64,000 nucleotides of DNA from Bradyrhizobium liaoningense (GCF_018130955.1 NZ_JAFCJM010000015.1:1-64000); one strand, 5' to 3'; positions 1 to 10,879 are shown, numbered from the stretch's first letter. Translations and numbers: made by a program. The notes: a model not told the origin generated them from the letters alone.

Positions 1-216
1 ACCCGGGAGTCGTCTTCAGAATCCGTCTTGCCTTACAATGCAATAGCTAGCGAAAACCCATATGCGATTCCCCTGCCGCTTGCGGGGAGAGGGTTGGGGT
101 GAGGGGGAGTCTCCGCAGGGACGGAGACAGATGGACTCGTGGAGAGTCCCCCTCACCCGCCGCGCGTTCCGCGCGTCGGCCTCTCCCCGCAAGCGGGGAG
201 AGGCGAAGGAAATCGA
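1..216. other. Gene-free edge of window with repeat
   Basis: I see no coding signal here. The first 60 bases have no recognisable gene end. From about 76 to 206 the stretch is filled by a palindromic repeat listed separately. gpmA ends at 217 on the minus strand, so this is its downstream region. Confidence 0.6.
76..206. repeat. Palindromic mosaic repeat, CCTCTCCCC family, copy 1
   Basis: The outer arms CGCTTGCGGGGAGAGG (76-91) and CCTCTCCCCGCAAGCG (about 180-195) are inverted copies, and the second half also forms its own hairpin (CCTCTCCCC GCAAG CGGGGAGAGG). An inner pair built on GTGAGGGGGA / TCCCCCTCAC lies between them. A related element occurs at 892-1013. It lies just downstream of gpmA and may act as a 3' structure, but there is no T-run to call it an intrinsic terminator. 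Confidence 0.8.
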
Positions 217-840
217 TCAGCTCGCCAGATCCAGCTTCGACGCCACGGTCGAATCCGCGTTGAGGCGATAGATGATCGGCACGCCGGTGGCGAGTTCGCG
301 CTTCAAGATGCCCTCGGGCGACAGCTTTTCCAGCACCATGATCAGTGCGCGCAGCGAGTTGCCGTGGGCGGCAACCAGGGTGCGCTTGCCGTTGAGCACC
401 GCCGGAAGAATCTCCTGCACGTAATAGGGCAGCGCGCGCGCCAGCGTATCCTTGAGGCTTTCGCCGCCGGGCGGCGCAATGTCGAAGGAGCGACGCCAGA
501 TGTGCACCTGATCCTCGCCCCACTTCTTGCGCGCGTCGTCCTTGTTGAGCCCGGAGAGATCGCCATAGTCGCGCTCGTTCAGCGCAAGGTCCTTCGATGT
601 CGGCAGGCCGGTCTGGCCGAGCTCGGTGAGGATGAGATCGAGCGTGTGCTGCGCGCGCGTCAGCACCGAGGTGAAGGCGACGTCGAAGACAAGCCCATGC
701 GCCTTGAGCTTGCGGCCGGCCTCCTTGGCTTCCGCAACACCCTGCTCGGTGAGATCAGGATCCTTCCAGCCGGTGAAGAGGTTCTTCAGATTCCATTCGC
801 TCTGGCCGTGGCGCACGAGCACGAGAAGACGTTCGCTCAT
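217..840 (-). CDS. gpmA: 2,3-bisphosphoglycerate-dependent phosphoglycerate mutase
   Basis: Interconverts 3- and 2-phosphoglycerate in glycolysis and gluconeogenesis in the cytoplasm. The protein is 207 aa. It opens with the histidine phosphatase motif VRHGQSEWN (phospho-acceptor His11, Arg10), has Arg62, the acid of NERDYG (Glu89) and the second catalytic His in AAHGNS (His159). It is about 40 residues shorter than the E. coli enzyme; this short form is typical of alphaproteobacteria. An in-frame ATG four codons upstream exists, but the homologous N-terminus [12 protein letters not shown] favours this start. dapB lies upstream on the same strand, separated by a repeat, so co-transcription is possible. 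Confidence 0.95.
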   Translation of the reverse strand: MSERLLVLVRHGQSEWNLKNLFTGWKDPDLTEQGVAEAKEAGRKLKAHGLVFDVAFTSVLTRAQHTLDLILTELGQTGLPTSKDLALNERDYGDLSGLNKDDARKKWGEDQVHIWRRSFDIAPPGGESLKDTLARALPYYVQEILPAVLNGKRTLVAAHGNSLRALIMVLEKLSPEGILKRELATGVPIIYRLNADSTVASKLDLAS

Positions 841-891
841 CTTACCTTCCATACGGAACTAAGTTTGACTATTGCGGCATCGACAGTGCCG

Positions 892-1013
892 AACCTCTCC
901 CATAGGGAGAGGTCGGCGCGTAGCGCCGGGTGAGGGGAGTGGTCCCTCGAGGGACCTGAGCCCCCTCACCCGATTTGCTGCGCAAATCGACCTCTCCCCA
1001 TTGGGGAGAGGTG
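892..1013. repeat. Palindromic mosaic repeat, CCTCTCCCC family, copy 2
   Basis: Made of nested inverted repeats: CCTCTCCCATAGGGAGAGG at the left end, GGTCCCTCGAGGGACC in the middle, and CCTCTCCCCATTGGGGAGAGG (written as two arms with loop) at the right end, with GGTGAGGGG / CCCCTCACC arms between. It sits in the gpmA-dapB gap and shares its building blocks with the element at 76-206. Confidence 0.8.
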
Positions 1014-1053
1014 AAGGGAGCTTGCGGTGAGAACGAGCAATCATCCAGTTCGT

Positions 1054-1869
1054 TCAGAAGTCGGCGAGGCCGAGCACGTCGGCCATCGAGTAGTGTCCCG
1101 GGCTCTTGCCGTGCGCCCAGAGCGCCGCCTTCAGCGCACCATGCGCGAACAGCATGCGGTCCTCGGCGTGATGCGACAGCGTCAGGCGCTCGAACGGCCC
1201 GAGGAAGCTCACGCTGTGATCGCCGGCCGCGGTGCCGCCGCGCAAGGAGGCGAAACCGATATCGCCGCTCCGGCGCGCACCGGTGATGCCGTCGCGTCCA
1301 CGCGCCGAATGATCGTCGAGCGGGATGCCGCGGCCGGCGGCCGCCGCCTGGCCCAGCATGAGCGCGGTGCCCGAGGGCGCATCGACCTTCATACGGTGAT
1401 GCGTCTCGACGATCTCGATATCGAAGGTCTCGTCGAGCGACTTGGCCACGCGCTTGACCACCGCGGCGAGCAGATTGACGCCGAGGCTCATATTGCCGGA
1501 CTGCACCACCACGGCGCGGTTGGTGACGCTCTTGATCACGGCATTGTCGGATGCGGACAGGCCGGTCGTGCCGACGACGTGAACGAGGCCGCGCTCGGCC
1601 GCAATCGCGACATTGGCGATCGTGGCCGCCGGCACGGTGAAATCGAGGATGCCGTCGGCGTCCTTCGACATCGCCCAGAGATCGGCCGAGAGCTTGATGC
1701 CGTTGGCCGGGAGCCCCGCCAGCACGCCGGCGTCCTTGCCGAGCAGTTCCGAGCCCGGCGCCTCCAGCGCGCCGGCCAGCACCGCGCCTTTGCTCTCGGA
1801 AATCGCCCGTGTCAGCGCCCGGCCCATCCGGCCGCCGGCTCCTGCAACAATCAAGCGCATGTCGGACAT
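1054..1869 (-). CDS. dapB: 4-hydroxy-tetrahydrodipicolinate reductase
   Basis: NAD(P)H-dependent reductase of the diaminopimelate/lysine pathway, which supplies meso-DAP for peptidoglycan. It is 271 aa, the usual length. The N-terminal Rossmann motif [10 protein letters not shown] covers residues 8-17. The catalytic segment [15 protein letters not shown] has the paired His157/His158 and Lys161. The ATG at 1869 is preceded by AGAGGATC at good spacing, so a longer in-frame extension to 2070 is rejected; that part falls in repeat DNA and is not protein-like. Confidence 0.96.
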   Translation of the reverse strand: MSDMRLIVAGAGGRMGRALTRAISESKGAVLAGALEAPGSELLGKDAGVLAGLPANGIKLSADLWAMSKDADGILDFTVPAATIANVAIAAERGLVHVVGTTGLSASDNAVIKSVTNRAVVVQSGNMSLGVNLLAAVVKRVAKSLDETFDIEIVETHHRMKVDAPSGTALMLGQAAAAGRGIPLDDHSARGRDGITGARRSGDIGFASLRGGTAAGDHSVSFLGPFERLTLSHHAEDRMLFAHGALKAALWAHGKSPGHYSMADVLGLADF

Positions 1870-1945
1870 GGTGTGATCCTCTTCGTGGCCGTTGTAGCGG
1901 GGGGACGCAGTTCCGGCAACCGAGGGGGCACCTAGTGAAAACGAA

Positions 1946-2129
1946 CGCTCCCACCCTCCCCTGGAGGGCCTGGAGGGGGAGGGTCGATCGCGCGGAGCGC
2001 GAGCGGGGTGGGGTGACAGTCCCTCCGCGACAAACAGTGCCCGAGTGGAGAGATCACCCCACCCCGTCACGCAACCTCGCTTCGCTCGATCGCGTGCCGA
2101 CCCTCACCCTCCAGGGGAGGGTAAGAAAG
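1946..2129. repeat. Long inverted repeat (CACCCTCCCCTGGAGGG family)
   Basis: The gap between dapB and the DUF1330 gene starts with CCACCCTCCCCTGGAGGG and ends with CCCTCACCCTCCAGGGGAGGG, its inverted partner. A second inner pair, GGGGTGGGGTGACAG and ATCACCCCACCCCGTCA, and a third around GATCGCGCGGAGCGCG / CGCTTCGCTCGATCGCG are also visible. The transcript could fold into one long branched hairpin. It resembles the element families at 76-206 and 892-1013 in layout but not in sequence. Confidence 0.8.
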
Positions 2130-2134
2130 CAGCC

Positions 2135-2440
2135 CTACGGCTGCGGGCCGTCGTAGCCCTCGATGATGATGAGGTCGGCGATCGAGTGGGGCTGACGGAC
2201 CTTGATATTGGCCTGGTATTCCGGTGAGTTGTAGCAGGCGAGCGCGGCCTCGTAGTCCGGGAATTCGATCACGACGTTGCGCGCGCGGCTCTGGCCTTCG
2301 ACGCCGGTAAACTTGCCGCCGCGAACGACGTAGCGACCGCCGAACGTCTTGAAGATCGCGAGATTGGCCGCCGCATAGGGCTTGTAGCCATCGTCATTGT
2401 GCACGTCGACGCGTCCGATCCAGTAGCCTTTTGCAGCCAT
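2135..2440 (-). CDS. DUF1330 family protein
   Basis: A 101-aa protein that starts MAAKGYWIGRVDVHN and carries the DUF1330 pattern: an Y-x-x-Y-A segment (YKPYAAAN), a GGRYVVRGG turn, and the RNVVIEFPDYEAALACYNSPEYQ block. The fold is a ferredoxin-like dimeric alpha/beta barrel; no enzymatic role is established for the family. It is the last gene of a minus-strand unit behind the FMN reductase and pyrF, 26 bp after pyrF, so it is probably co-transcribed with them. Confidence 0.88.
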   Translation of the reverse strand: MAAKGYWIGRVDVHNDDGYKPYAAANLAIFKTFGGRYVVRGGKFTGVEGQSRARNVVIEFPDYEAALACYNSPEYQANIKVRQPHSIADLIIIEGYDGPQP

Positions 2441-2466
2441 TCTCGTTCCCTTTCTTGTTCTGCTGT

Positions 2467-3177
2467 TTAACCCAAAGCCTGCGCGATCTCGGCATGGATC
2501 GCGTCTGCGACCGCCTTCGGATCGGCGGCCTCCACCACTGGCCGTCCCACGACGAGATAATCGGCGCCCGCGGCGATCGCGCGGCCCGGCGTCATGATGC
2601 GCTTCTGGTCGCCAGTCGCGGATCCCGCGGGCCGGATGCCGGGAGTAATGAGCTCCATCTGGTGGCCGACGATCTTGCGCAGATTGCCCACCTCCTCCGG
2701 CGAGCAGACGAGGCCGTTGACGCCGAGCACCTGCGCCTGCTGGGCGCGGGCCTCGACCAGTTCCGACACGCCGATCCGGTAACCGGCCGCGTGCAGATCG
2801 TCGTCGTTGTAGGATGTCAGCACCGTCACCGCGAGAATCTTGAGGCTTGACCCTGCGCGCCCTTCGACGGCGGCCTTCATGGTCTGCGGATAGGCGTGCA
2901 CGGTGACGAAGGTCGCGCCCGACTTGGCGATGCTCTCGACGCCGCGTGCCACCGTGTTGCCGATGTCGTGCATCTTGAGGTCGGCAAAAACCTTCTTGCC
3001 CTGGCTCGCAAGCTTGCCGATCAGCGGCAGGCCGCCGGCATAAGCGAGCTGATAGCCGATCTTGTAGAAGGTGACGCTGTCGCCGAGCCGGTCGATCATC
3101 GCCTCCGCTGCGGCAGGACTCGGCAAATCGAGCGCTACGATCAGGCGGTCTTTCGGGGCGATTTCGGCTTGCGTCAT
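2467..3177 (-). CDS. pyrF: Orotidine 5'-phosphate decarboxylase
   Basis: Converts OMP to UMP, the last step of de novo pyrimidine synthesis. The protein is 236 aa. It has the substrate-binding ALDLPS start (Asp17), Lys39, and the catalytic signature [12 protein letters not shown] with Asp66, Lys68 and Asp71. The C-terminal phosphate-binding part is seen as [12 protein letters not shown]. It begins only 6 bp after the end of the FMN reductase gene, indicating one transcript. Confidence 0.96.
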   Translation of the reverse strand: MTQAEIAPKDRLIVALDLPSPAAAEAMIDRLGDSVTFYKIGYQLAYAGGLPLIGKLASQGKKVFADLKMHDIGNTVARGVESIAKSGATFVTVHAYPQTMKAAVEGRAGSSLKILAVTVLTSYNDDDLHAAGYRIGVSELVEARAQQAQVLGVNGLVCSPEEVGNLRKIVGHQMELITPGIRPAGSATGDQKRIMTPGRAIAAGADYLVVGRPVVEAADPKAVADAIHAEIAQALG

Positions 3178-3183
3178 GTCACC

Positions 3184-3762
3184 TCACATCATGCGTTGGG
3201 AAATGTCGATCAACTGCCGCACCAGCTCCTTCAGCGCGTCGATATCGCTCTGGTTCTTCAGCCTGTCCATATCGTCATAGGCCTGGTCGGCAAAGGACAG
3301 CGCGAGCTGGCTGGCAATCACATTGGCGTGGCACGAGGTCAGGATCAGCCGCAGCGCCATCAGCGCGCGGCTGCCGCCGAGCCGGCTCTGCGATGCACCG
3401 GCCAGCGCAAAGGCGCGATTGCGAAACACATCGCCGCGCCTCTCATGCGGATCCTGCACGCGGCTGACCCAGTCGATCGCGTTCTTGAGCAGTGGCGGGA
3501 CGGAGGCGTTGTATTCGGGTGTGACGATCAGCACGCCATGATGGCTGCCGATCATGCGCTTGAGATTGAGGGCGTTCTTCGGCACGCCGGATTTCGCATA
3601 GAGATCTTCGTCATAGATCGGCAGCGGAAAATCGGCGAGCGAGATGCGGGTGACGTCGACGTTGGCCTGGGTGAATTCATAAGCGGCCACGGCCGCCAGC
3701 TTCGCATTGTGCGAACCGGTGCGCAGCGAGCCGGGAATGACCAGGATCTTTGGTGCGGGCAT
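3184..3762 (-). CDS. NADPH-dependent FMN reductase family flavoprotein
   Basis: A flavodoxin-like protein of 192 aa. The FMN phosphate loop GSLRTGSHN is at residues 11-19 and the second FMN contact region TPEYNASVPPLLKNAIDW is near residue 85, matching NAD(P)H:FMN/quinone reductases of the SsuE/ChrR type. The substrate cannot be read from sequence. The ATG at 3762 gives the family N-terminus MPAPKILVIPGS; a TTG nine codons upstream (3789) directly behind GGGAG is a possible alternative. First gene of the unit with pyrF and the DUF1330 gene. Confidence 0.88.
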   Translation of the reverse strand: MPAPKILVIPGSLRTGSHNAKLAAVAAYEFTQANVDVTRISLADFPLPIYDEDLYAKSGVPKNALNLKRMIGSHHGVLIVTPEYNASVPPLLKNAIDWVSRVQDPHERRGDVFRNRAFALAGASQSRLGGSRALMALRLILTSCHANVIASQLALSFADQAYDDMDRLKNQSDIDALKELVRQLIDISQRMM

Positions 3763-3821
3763 CCAATACAGCGCGTTCGGCGAAAACAACTCCCGCCGCG
3801 CGAAGGACGAAGCCGGCGGAA

Positions 3822-4421
3822 TTAGTCCTTGCGATACACCCAGACGCGGGCGGGCGGAAGGTTCATCCAGATCCGCTCCGAGGCCTCTGTGGACACGCCG
3901 GGCAGCGATTTGGGGATCGGCGGCGCCACCGAATAGGTGAACTGCACGAAGGGCGCGCCGGGCGCGAGCGCCGTGAAGGCGTCGCGGATCAGCCTGAGGC
4001 GCGTCAGCATCGGTTTGGTAACCAGCGGAAGGCCGGAGACGACGGCGGACGCGGGCGCGCCCAGGACGTTCCGGAGCGTATCGCGCAAACGATAGGCATC
4101 GCCCTGCAAGACCTTGGCCCGCGGATAGCGGTCGCGCAGCAGCGCGCAGAAGCCGGGATTATATTCGACGAGGACGAGACGTTTCTGATCGACCCCACGC
4201 TCGATCAGGGCCGAGGTGATTGCGCCGGTGCCGGGGCCGAGCTCGACCACCGGTGCATCTGAATCGACGTCGACGTAATGCGCCATGGTCCGGGCAAGCA
4301 GCTTGCCCGACGGCATCACCGCGCCCATGTGCAGCGGCTTTTCTATCCATGAGCGGAGGAATCGAACCTCGTCGTCAAGACGGGGCTTCTTCGACGCACG
4401 CACGGACGATTGCAATGGCAT
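3822..4421 (-). CDS. pmtA: Phospholipid N-methyltransferase, PmtA type
   Basis: A soluble SAM-dependent methyltransferase predicted to methylate phosphatidylethanolamine on the way to phosphatidylcholine, a main membrane lipid of bradyrhizobia. The SAM-binding motif VELGPGTGAIT lies near residue 60, LVEYNPGF (motif II acid) and LQGDAYRL follow, and VVSGLPL takes the place of motif IV. The length of 199 aa from the ATG at 4421 fits the short Rhodobacter/Bradyrhizobium class. A TTG at 4490 would add 23 residues. Neither start has a strong Shine-Dalgarno, so the start is uncertain. Bradyrhizobia have several Pmt enzymes, so exact specificity is inference. Confidence 0.82.
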   Translation of the reverse strand: MPLQSSVRASKKPRLDDEVRFLRSWIEKPLHMGAVMPSGKLLARTMAHYVDVDSDAPVVELGPGTGAITSALIERGVDQKRLVLVEYNPGFCALLRDRYPRAKVLQGDAYRLRDTLRNVLGAPASAVVSGLPLVTKPMLTRLRLIRDAFTALAPGAPFVQFTYSVAPPIPKSLPGVSTEASERIWMNLPPARVWVYRKD

Positions 4422-4509
4422 GTCAGGACCGGACGGGACCGCGTCACCGCGGCGTGTCAGAAAATGGTCATAAAGACCTATAGGTGACAAGCGGTATGGT
4501 CAAGCCGGG

Positions 4510-5643
4510 TCAGGTCGCCCGATTACCGAAGAAATCCTTGACCTTGGAGAAAAAGCCCACCGATTCCGGCTGCGTGGCGCCGGAGGACAATTTTTCGAAC
4601 TCCGCGAGCAATTCCTGCTGCTTCTTGGTGAGGTTCTGGGGTGTTTCGACCGCAACCTGGACGTACATGTCGCCCATCTGGCGCGAGCGGAGCACCGGCA
4701 TGCCCTTTGATGCAATGCGGAATCGACGGCCGGACTGGGTCCCGGCCGGGACCTTCACCTTGGTCTTGCCCTTGTCGATGGTCGGGACCTCGAATTCGCC
4801 GCCGAGCGCGGCGGTCACCATCGAGATCGGCACCCGGCAATGCAGATCGGCGCCGTCGCGCTGGAAGAACTGGTGCTGGGCCAGCGACAGGAAGATGTAG
4901 AGGTCGCCGGACGGACCGCCGCGCACACCGGCCTCGCCCTCGCCGGCGAGCCTGATCCGCGTGCCGTCCTCGACCCCCTGCGGAATGTTGACCGACAGCG
5001 TCCGCTCGCGCGTGACGCGGCCCTGGCCCGAGCAGGACGGGCAGGCATCCTCGATCATCTGGCCGCGGCCCTGGCAGCCGGGACAGGTCCGCTCCAGCGT
5101 GAAGAAGCCCTGCGACTGCCGCACGCGCCCGGCGCCGCCGCAATGCGAGCAGGTCTTTGGCTTGGTCCCGGCCTTGGCGCCGGTGCCCGAGCAAGCTTCG
5201 CAGGTGACCGAGACCGGAATCTCGATCTGCGCGGTCTTGCCGCCAAAGGCTTCCTCGAGCGTGATCTCCATGTTGTAGCGCAGGTCCGCGCCACGCTCGC
5301 GGCCGCCACGGCCGCGTTGTCCGGCCATGCCGAACAGATCCTCGAAAATATCGGAGAAGGACGACGCAAAGCCCGCGCCGAAGCCGGCACCGCCGCCGCC
5401 GAAGCCGCCGCCCTGCTCGAAGGCGGCATGTCCGTAGCGGTCGTAGGCGGCGCGTTTGTCCTTGTCCTTCAGGATCTCATAAGCCTCGTTGATCTCCTTG
5501 AACCGCACCTCGCTGGTATCATCCCCCGGATTGCGATCGGGATGGAATTTCATCGCCAGCTTGCGGAACGACGATTTCAGTACGGAATCGTCGGCGGTCC
5601 GTTCGACTTCGAGGGTTTCGTAATAGCAGCGCTTGGTGGACAT
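4510..5643 (-). CDS. dnaJ: Chaperone protein DnaJ
   Basis: Hsp40 co-chaperone that delivers clients to DnaK and stimulates its ATPase. The 377-aa protein has the J domain at 1-70 with HPD at 34-36, a Gly/Phe-rich linker ([15 protein letters not shown]), four zinc-binding CxxCxGxG repeats ([32 protein letters not shown]) and the C-terminal substrate-binding domain. Start ATG 5643 gives MSTKRCYYE; upstream in-frame sequence is not J-domain-like. It lies 238 bp downstream of dnaK on the same strand, the classic dnaKJ order. Confidence 0.97.
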   Translation of the reverse strand: MSTKRCYYETLEVERTADDSVLKSSFRKLAMKFHPDRNPGDDTSEVRFKEINEAYEILKDKDKRAAYDRYGHAAFEQGGGFGGGGAGFGAGFASSFSDIFEDLFGMAGQRGRGGRERGADLRYNMEITLEEAFGGKTAQIEIPVSVTCEACSGTGAKAGTKPKTCSHCGGAGRVRQSQGFFTLERTCPGCQGRGQMIEDACPSCSGQGRVTRERTLSVNIPQGVEDGTRIRLAGEGEAGVRGGPSGDLYIFLSLAQHQFFQRDGADLHCRVPISMVTAALGGEFEVPTIDKGKTKVKVPAGTQSGRRFRIASKGMPVLRSRQMGDMYVQVAVETPQNLTKKQQELLAEFEKLSSGATQPESVGFFSKVKDFFGNRAT

Positions 5644-5812
5644 GTTGAACCCGGTCTCGTCGCAATTCAGGTCGGGGTGGAACAACGTCGCCACGCGACG
5701 ATACGAGCGCCCTCACGCCCTGCGGCAGAGGACGGCAAAGCAGCGTTCAGAATAACGGCTGGGAGTTGATCGATCGTAACGCGGACGCGTCCCGTCTGAC
5801 CCGGCACGACGG

Positions 5813-5833
5813 CCTCCCCCTTGTGGGGGGAGG
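5813..5833 (-). repeat. GC-rich hairpin between dnaK and dnaJ
   Basis: CCTCCCCC and GGGGGAGG flank a loop of a few bases, a near-perfect stem in the 238-bp dnaK-dnaJ gap. There is no T-run after it in the minus-strand reading direction, so it is more like a processing/stabilising structure or a small relative of the CCTCTCCCC repeats than an intrinsic terminator. Confidence 0.5.
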
Positions 5834-5881
5834 CGTTCGCGATATGGGTCCAAGCCGTCCGCATCATGACCCTCGCGGGCT

Positions 5882-7783
<1,902 letters not shown>

Positions 7784-7887
7784 GGTCCTGATATCCTTGT
7801 TTTTGCGGCAGGTTGGTTGGGCCCAGAAGGCACCCGATCCAAACCCCCTAAGATCAAACATCCGCGATATTGCGATGATTGAGGCTC

Positions 7888-7915
7888 ATATAGGAGGGGG
7901 GGACCTGCCCGCAAG
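7888..7915 (-). promoter_or_regulatory. Putative sigma-32 (RpoH) promoter of dnaK
   Basis: Read on the minus strand, CTTG (7915-7912) is followed by exactly 17 bases and then CCTATAT (7894-7888). This fits the alphaproteobacterial heat-shock promoter pattern CTTG-N17-18-CYTATNT. It lies about 105 bp before the dnaK ATG. RpoH control of dnaKJ is established in Bradyrhizobium japonicum; that this exact site is used is inference. Confidence 0.7.
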
Positions 7916-8000
7916 GACCGAAACCACGTTTCGGCCGTGAAAACATTGGGTTTTGGAGGATCGTATCGGGCTACCCGGCCCCTTGCGGGTGAGGGTTTAT

Positions 8001-8053
8001 CAACAGGTTGCGGGCCACCCGGCCCCGGCCGGGCCCGATGACCCGCCCTGTTG
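8001..8053. repeat. Imperfect inverted repeat upstream of dnaK
   Basis: CAACAGGTTGCGGG at 8001-8014 pairs with ACCCGCCCTGTTG at 8041-8053, apart from a two-base bulge, around a GGCCCCGGCCGGGCC centre. It lies in the 414-bp divergent gap between dnaK and the secreted-protein gene. Besides this and the RpoH-type promoter I see no further feature in the gap. Confidence 0.55.
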
Positions 8054-8197
8054 CGGGAACGCCAAACCCGCTAAAAGGCGGGGCGACCGGATCGCCCCCC
8101 TGATCCGACCCTTGATCGATCCTTGGGCTCCCACCGCGACAAAGGGGCCCGATGGCCGTCCATCGAACGGCCTCAATGTGAACCAAGTAGAGTCTTC

Positions 8198-9148
8198 ATG
8201 AAGCCCATTCGCCTGCTGACCGCGCTCGCCCTCGTCGTCATCTCCGCCGTTTCGGCGATTGCCCCGGCCTTGGCCGCCGATCCCGTCTTCCCGTCGGGAG
8301 CCCGCCTCGGGATGGTCCCGCTGATCGGCCTGAATGCAGCCAAGACTTTTCCGGGATTTGAGAGCGGCGACGGAGGCGTGAAGGTGCTGGTCACCGAGCT
8401 GCCGGCGGATGCCTATGGCGAGGTCGCAAACGCCCTCAAGGCCAATCCCGCCGGCACCACCGCGATGAAGCCGGACAAGATCGAGACCCAAGCGGGCCTC
8501 GCCTATTTCACCGTCGAGACCGGCAAGAACGGTGCGGAGACCGTGAAGCGCTATTCGATGATCGTGCCGGGCCAGGGCTTCTCCGGCTATGTCGCGGTGC
8601 AGATCCCGGAGAACGCCGCCAAGATCTACACCGACGAGGCGGTGCGGCAGATGTTTGCCACAGCGGTCACGCGCAAGGAGGTGCCGGTCGACGAGCAGCT
8701 TGCGACGATGCCGTTCAAGATCAGCGATCTCGGCAACTTCAAGAACGTGCGCATGATCGCGCCCGGCGCCAGCATCGTCTTGGCGGACGGCGACGAGACC
8801 GCCAGTCTCGAAACCAAGCCGTTCATGATCATCAGCCTGATCGGCTCGACGCCGCAGAATGCGGACGACCGTGCCCGCTTCGCGCAGGAGGCTGCGCAGC
8901 AGATCCCGGGCCTGCGCGAGGTACGCGTCACCATGTCCGAGCCGGTCCGCATCAGCGGCACGCCGGGCTTCGAGACCCGGATCGACGGCGTCAGCGGCAA
9001 GGACAAGACCGAGGTCACGGTGGTGCAGTGGATCCGCTTCGGCGGCGGCACGTCGCTGCGCATCATCGCCAGCGCCCCGCGCAGCCAGTGGTCCGACGCC
9101 TTCACCCGTTTCCGCGCGGTGCGCGACGGCATCCAGCCGAAGGGCTAG
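8198..9148 (+). CDS. Secreted protein of unknown function
   Basis: The protein is 316 aa with a clear Sec signal peptide: MKPIR then a hydrophobic stretch (LLTALALVVISAVSAIAPALA) and a likely cut after ALA-AD at about residue 27. The mature part is a regular alpha/beta protein with no cysteine and no catalytic motif I recognise; a phrase GSTPQNADDRARFAQEAAQQI and the final SQWSDAFTRFRAVRDGIQPKG are distinctive. It is predicted to be periplasmic. Start ATG 8198 is chosen because it begins the signal peptide; the longer in-frame reading is intergenic. Transcribed divergently from dnaK; the following pncA-like gene is 177 bp away, so probably separate. Confidence 0.8.
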   Translation: MKPIRLLTALALVVISAVSAIAPALAADPVFPSGARLGMVPLIGLNAAKTFPGFESGDGGVKVLVTELPADAYGEVANALKANPAGTTAMKPDKIETQAGLAYFTVETGKNGAETVKRYSMIVPGQGFSGYVAVQIPENAAKIYTDEAVRQMFATAVTRKEVPVDEQLATMPFKISDLGNFKNVRMIAPGASIVLADGDETASLETKPFMIISLIGSTPQNADDRARFAQEAAQQIPGLREVRVTMSEPVRISGTPGFETRIDGVSGKDKTEVTVVQWIRFGGGTSLRIIASAPRSQWSDAFTRFRAVRDGIQPKG

Positions 9149-9325
9149 CAAAGGTCATCGCGCGACGACCGACCAACCAACCTGCTCGGTGTCGTCCCGG
9201 CGGGGATTTGTCCGGCCAGCAAGCCTACACGTTGACCAAGCCAGGCCGCATTTTCGGGCTTTTGTTTGTACACAAATGGAACTACGCTCCCTCCCCGTCG
9301 GGTTCATCTTGGAGGGAGACGGACT

Positions 9326-10048
9326 ATGCTTGATCGACGCAAGGTGCTGTTCGGGATTTCGACTGCAACGCTCGCAACCCTCGTTCCTGCCCCGCTCTGG
9401 GCGGCGGCATCAATCAAGCCGGACGAGGCGTCGGCGCTGCTCGTGATCGACGTGCAAAACTGCTTCCTGCCCGGCGGCAGCCTCGCCGTGAAGGAAGGCG
9501 AGCAGGTGGTGCCGGTCATCAACAAGATGGCCAAGGCGTTCGCGAACGTGGTGATGACACAGGACTGGCACACGCCGGGACACATCTCGTTTGCGTCGGT
9601 GCATTCCGGCAAGAAGCCGTTCGAGACCGTCGATCTTCCCTACGGCAAGCAGGTGCTGTGGCCCGACCATTGCGTGCAGGGCACCGACGGCGCTTCGCTG
9701 TCGAAGGATCTTGCGATCCCGCACGCCGAGCTCATCATCCGCAAGGGTTTTCACAAGGACGTCGACAGCTACTCGGCCTTCGTCGAAGCCGACGGCAAGA
9801 CCTCGACCGGCCTCGCCGGTTATCTCAAGGGCCGCAAGATCAAGCGCGTCTTCGTTGCGGGCCTGGCGACAGATTTCTGCGTCGCCTGGACCGCGCTCGA
9901 CGCGCGCAAGGCCGGCTTCGAGACCTATGTGGTGGAAGACGCCTGCCGCGGCATCGACACGCAGGGCTCGCTCGCAAAAGCCTGGGCCGATATGGCCAAG
10001 GCCGGCGTCAAGCGGATTCAGTCCGGCGATATCGCAATGAGCGCGTAA
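9326..10048 (+). CDS. pncA: Nicotinamidase with a Tat-like signal peptide
   Basis: A cysteine hydrolase of the isochorismatase/nicotinamidase fold (240 aa) that should convert nicotinamide to nicotinate for NAD salvage. The triad is visible: Asp in LLVIDVQNCF, Lys in IIRKGFH, Cys in VAGLATDFCV, with metal ligands in TQDWHTPGHISFA. The N-terminus MLDRRKVLFGISTATLATLVPAPLWAAA looks like a twin-arginine signal peptide, so the enzyme may act in the periplasm, unlike the usual cytosolic PncA. The start ATG 9326 has a good GGAGGGAG Shine-Dalgarno ten bases upstream, which secures the signal peptide as part of the protein. Confidence 0.9.
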   Translation: MLDRRKVLFGISTATLATLVPAPLWAAASIKPDEASALLVIDVQNCFLPGGSLAVKEGEQVVPVINKMAKAFANVVMTQDWHTPGHISFASVHSGKKPFETVDLPYGKQVLWPDHCVQGTDGASLSKDLAIPHAELIIRKGFHKDVDSYSAFVEADGKTSTGLAGYLKGRKIKRVFVAGLATDFCVAWTALDARKAGFETYVVEDACRGIDTQGSLAKAWADMAKAGVKRIQSGDIAMSA

Positions 10049-10059
10049 GATAGCAGCTT

Positions 10060-10160
10060 GTCATTCCGGGGCGGCTCGAAGAGCCGAACCCGGAATCTCG
10101 AGATTCCACAATGCGCAATTGCGCGTTGGGGCTCGATGCTTCGCATCGCCCCGGAATGAC
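10060..10160. repeat. GTCATTCCGGGG repeat, copy 1
   Basis: Starts GTCATTCCGGGG and ends CCCCGGAATGAC, with an inner GAACCCGGAATCTCGAGATTCC block. The same layout recurs at 56241-56345 and 58624-58710. It fills almost the whole gap between the convergent pncA and grpE genes and could form a bidirectional 3' hairpin. Confidence 0.88.
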
Positions 10161-10168
10161 GTTCAAAC

Positions 10169-10783
10169 TTACGCCGCGCTGTTCGGCTCGTTGGTGTTGG
10201 CGGCCGGCGCGGCCTTGGCGCCGCCCTTGGACACACCGACCAGCGCCGGGCGCAGCACGCGCTCGCCGATCAGATAGCCGGCCTGCACGACCTGCACGAC
10301 GGTGCCCGACGGCACCGACGCATCGGGCACCTCGAACATCGCCTGCTGGAAGTTCGGATCGAACTTCTGACCCTGCGGATCGAACTTCTTCACGCCGTGC
10401 TTTTCCAGCGCGTTGAGCAGCGAGCGCTCGGTCAGTTCCACGCCCTCGATCAGCGCCGTCAGGCCGGGATCGGCGGCGGCACGCGCCTCGGCCGGAACGG
10501 CGTCGAGCGCGCGCTGCAGATTATCGGCGATGTCGAGCACGTCGCGGGCAAAGCCGGTGATGCCGTAGAGCCTGGCGTCGGCGACTTCCTTGGTGGTCCG
10601 CTTGCGCAGGTTTTCCATCTCGGCAAGCGTCCGCAGCATCCGGTCGCGCGCATCGGCCGCTTCCTTCTGCAGCAGCTCGACAGAACCGGGCTCGGGATCG
10701 TCGGGCATCACGTAAGGCTTTGACACCACGGGCTCGCCGGTTGCCGCGGTCGTGTCTTCGGGTTGCCGGTCTCGATCGGTCAT
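10169..10783 (-). CDS. grpE: Nucleotide exchange factor GrpE
   Basis: Releases ADP from DnaK and so resets the Hsp70 cycle. The protein is 204 aa: a disordered acidic N-terminus, a long coiled coil ([28 protein letters not shown]), and the C-terminal beta domain with the family signature [45 protein letters not shown]. Start ATG 10783 is favoured; it is followed by [11 protein letters not shown]. It lies 96 bp downstream of hrcA on the same strand and has its own RpoH-like promoter in that gap. Confidence 0.95.
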   Translation of the reverse strand: MTDRDRQPEDTTAATGEPVVSKPYVMPDDPEPGSVELLQKEAADARDRMLRTLAEMENLRKRTTKEVADARLYGITGFARDVLDIADNLQRALDAVPAEARAAADPGLTALIEGVELTERSLLNALEKHGVKKFDPQGQKFDPNFQQAMFEVPDASVPSGTVVQVVQAGYLIGERVLRPALVGVSKGGAKAAPAANTNEPNSAA

Positions 10784-10824
10784 CGGCTGCTTCTCGGTCT
10801 CAGTTAGGGGAGTTTCTGGCCGGG

Positions 10825-10853
10825 ATATCGTGCTTTGCGGCGCGAAAATCAAG
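10825..10853 (-). promoter_or_regulatory. Possible sigma-32 (RpoH) promoter of grpE
   Basis: On the minus strand CTTG (10853-10850) is followed by 17 bases and then CACGATAT (10832-10825). The spacing equals that of the dnaK promoter but the -10 part is less perfect. It lies in the hrcA-grpE gap, about 40 bp before the grpE start, which would let grpE respond to heat independently of hrcA. Confidence 0.45.
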
Positions 10854-10879
10854 CGCCCGTGATCGGCGAAAAACGCGCC

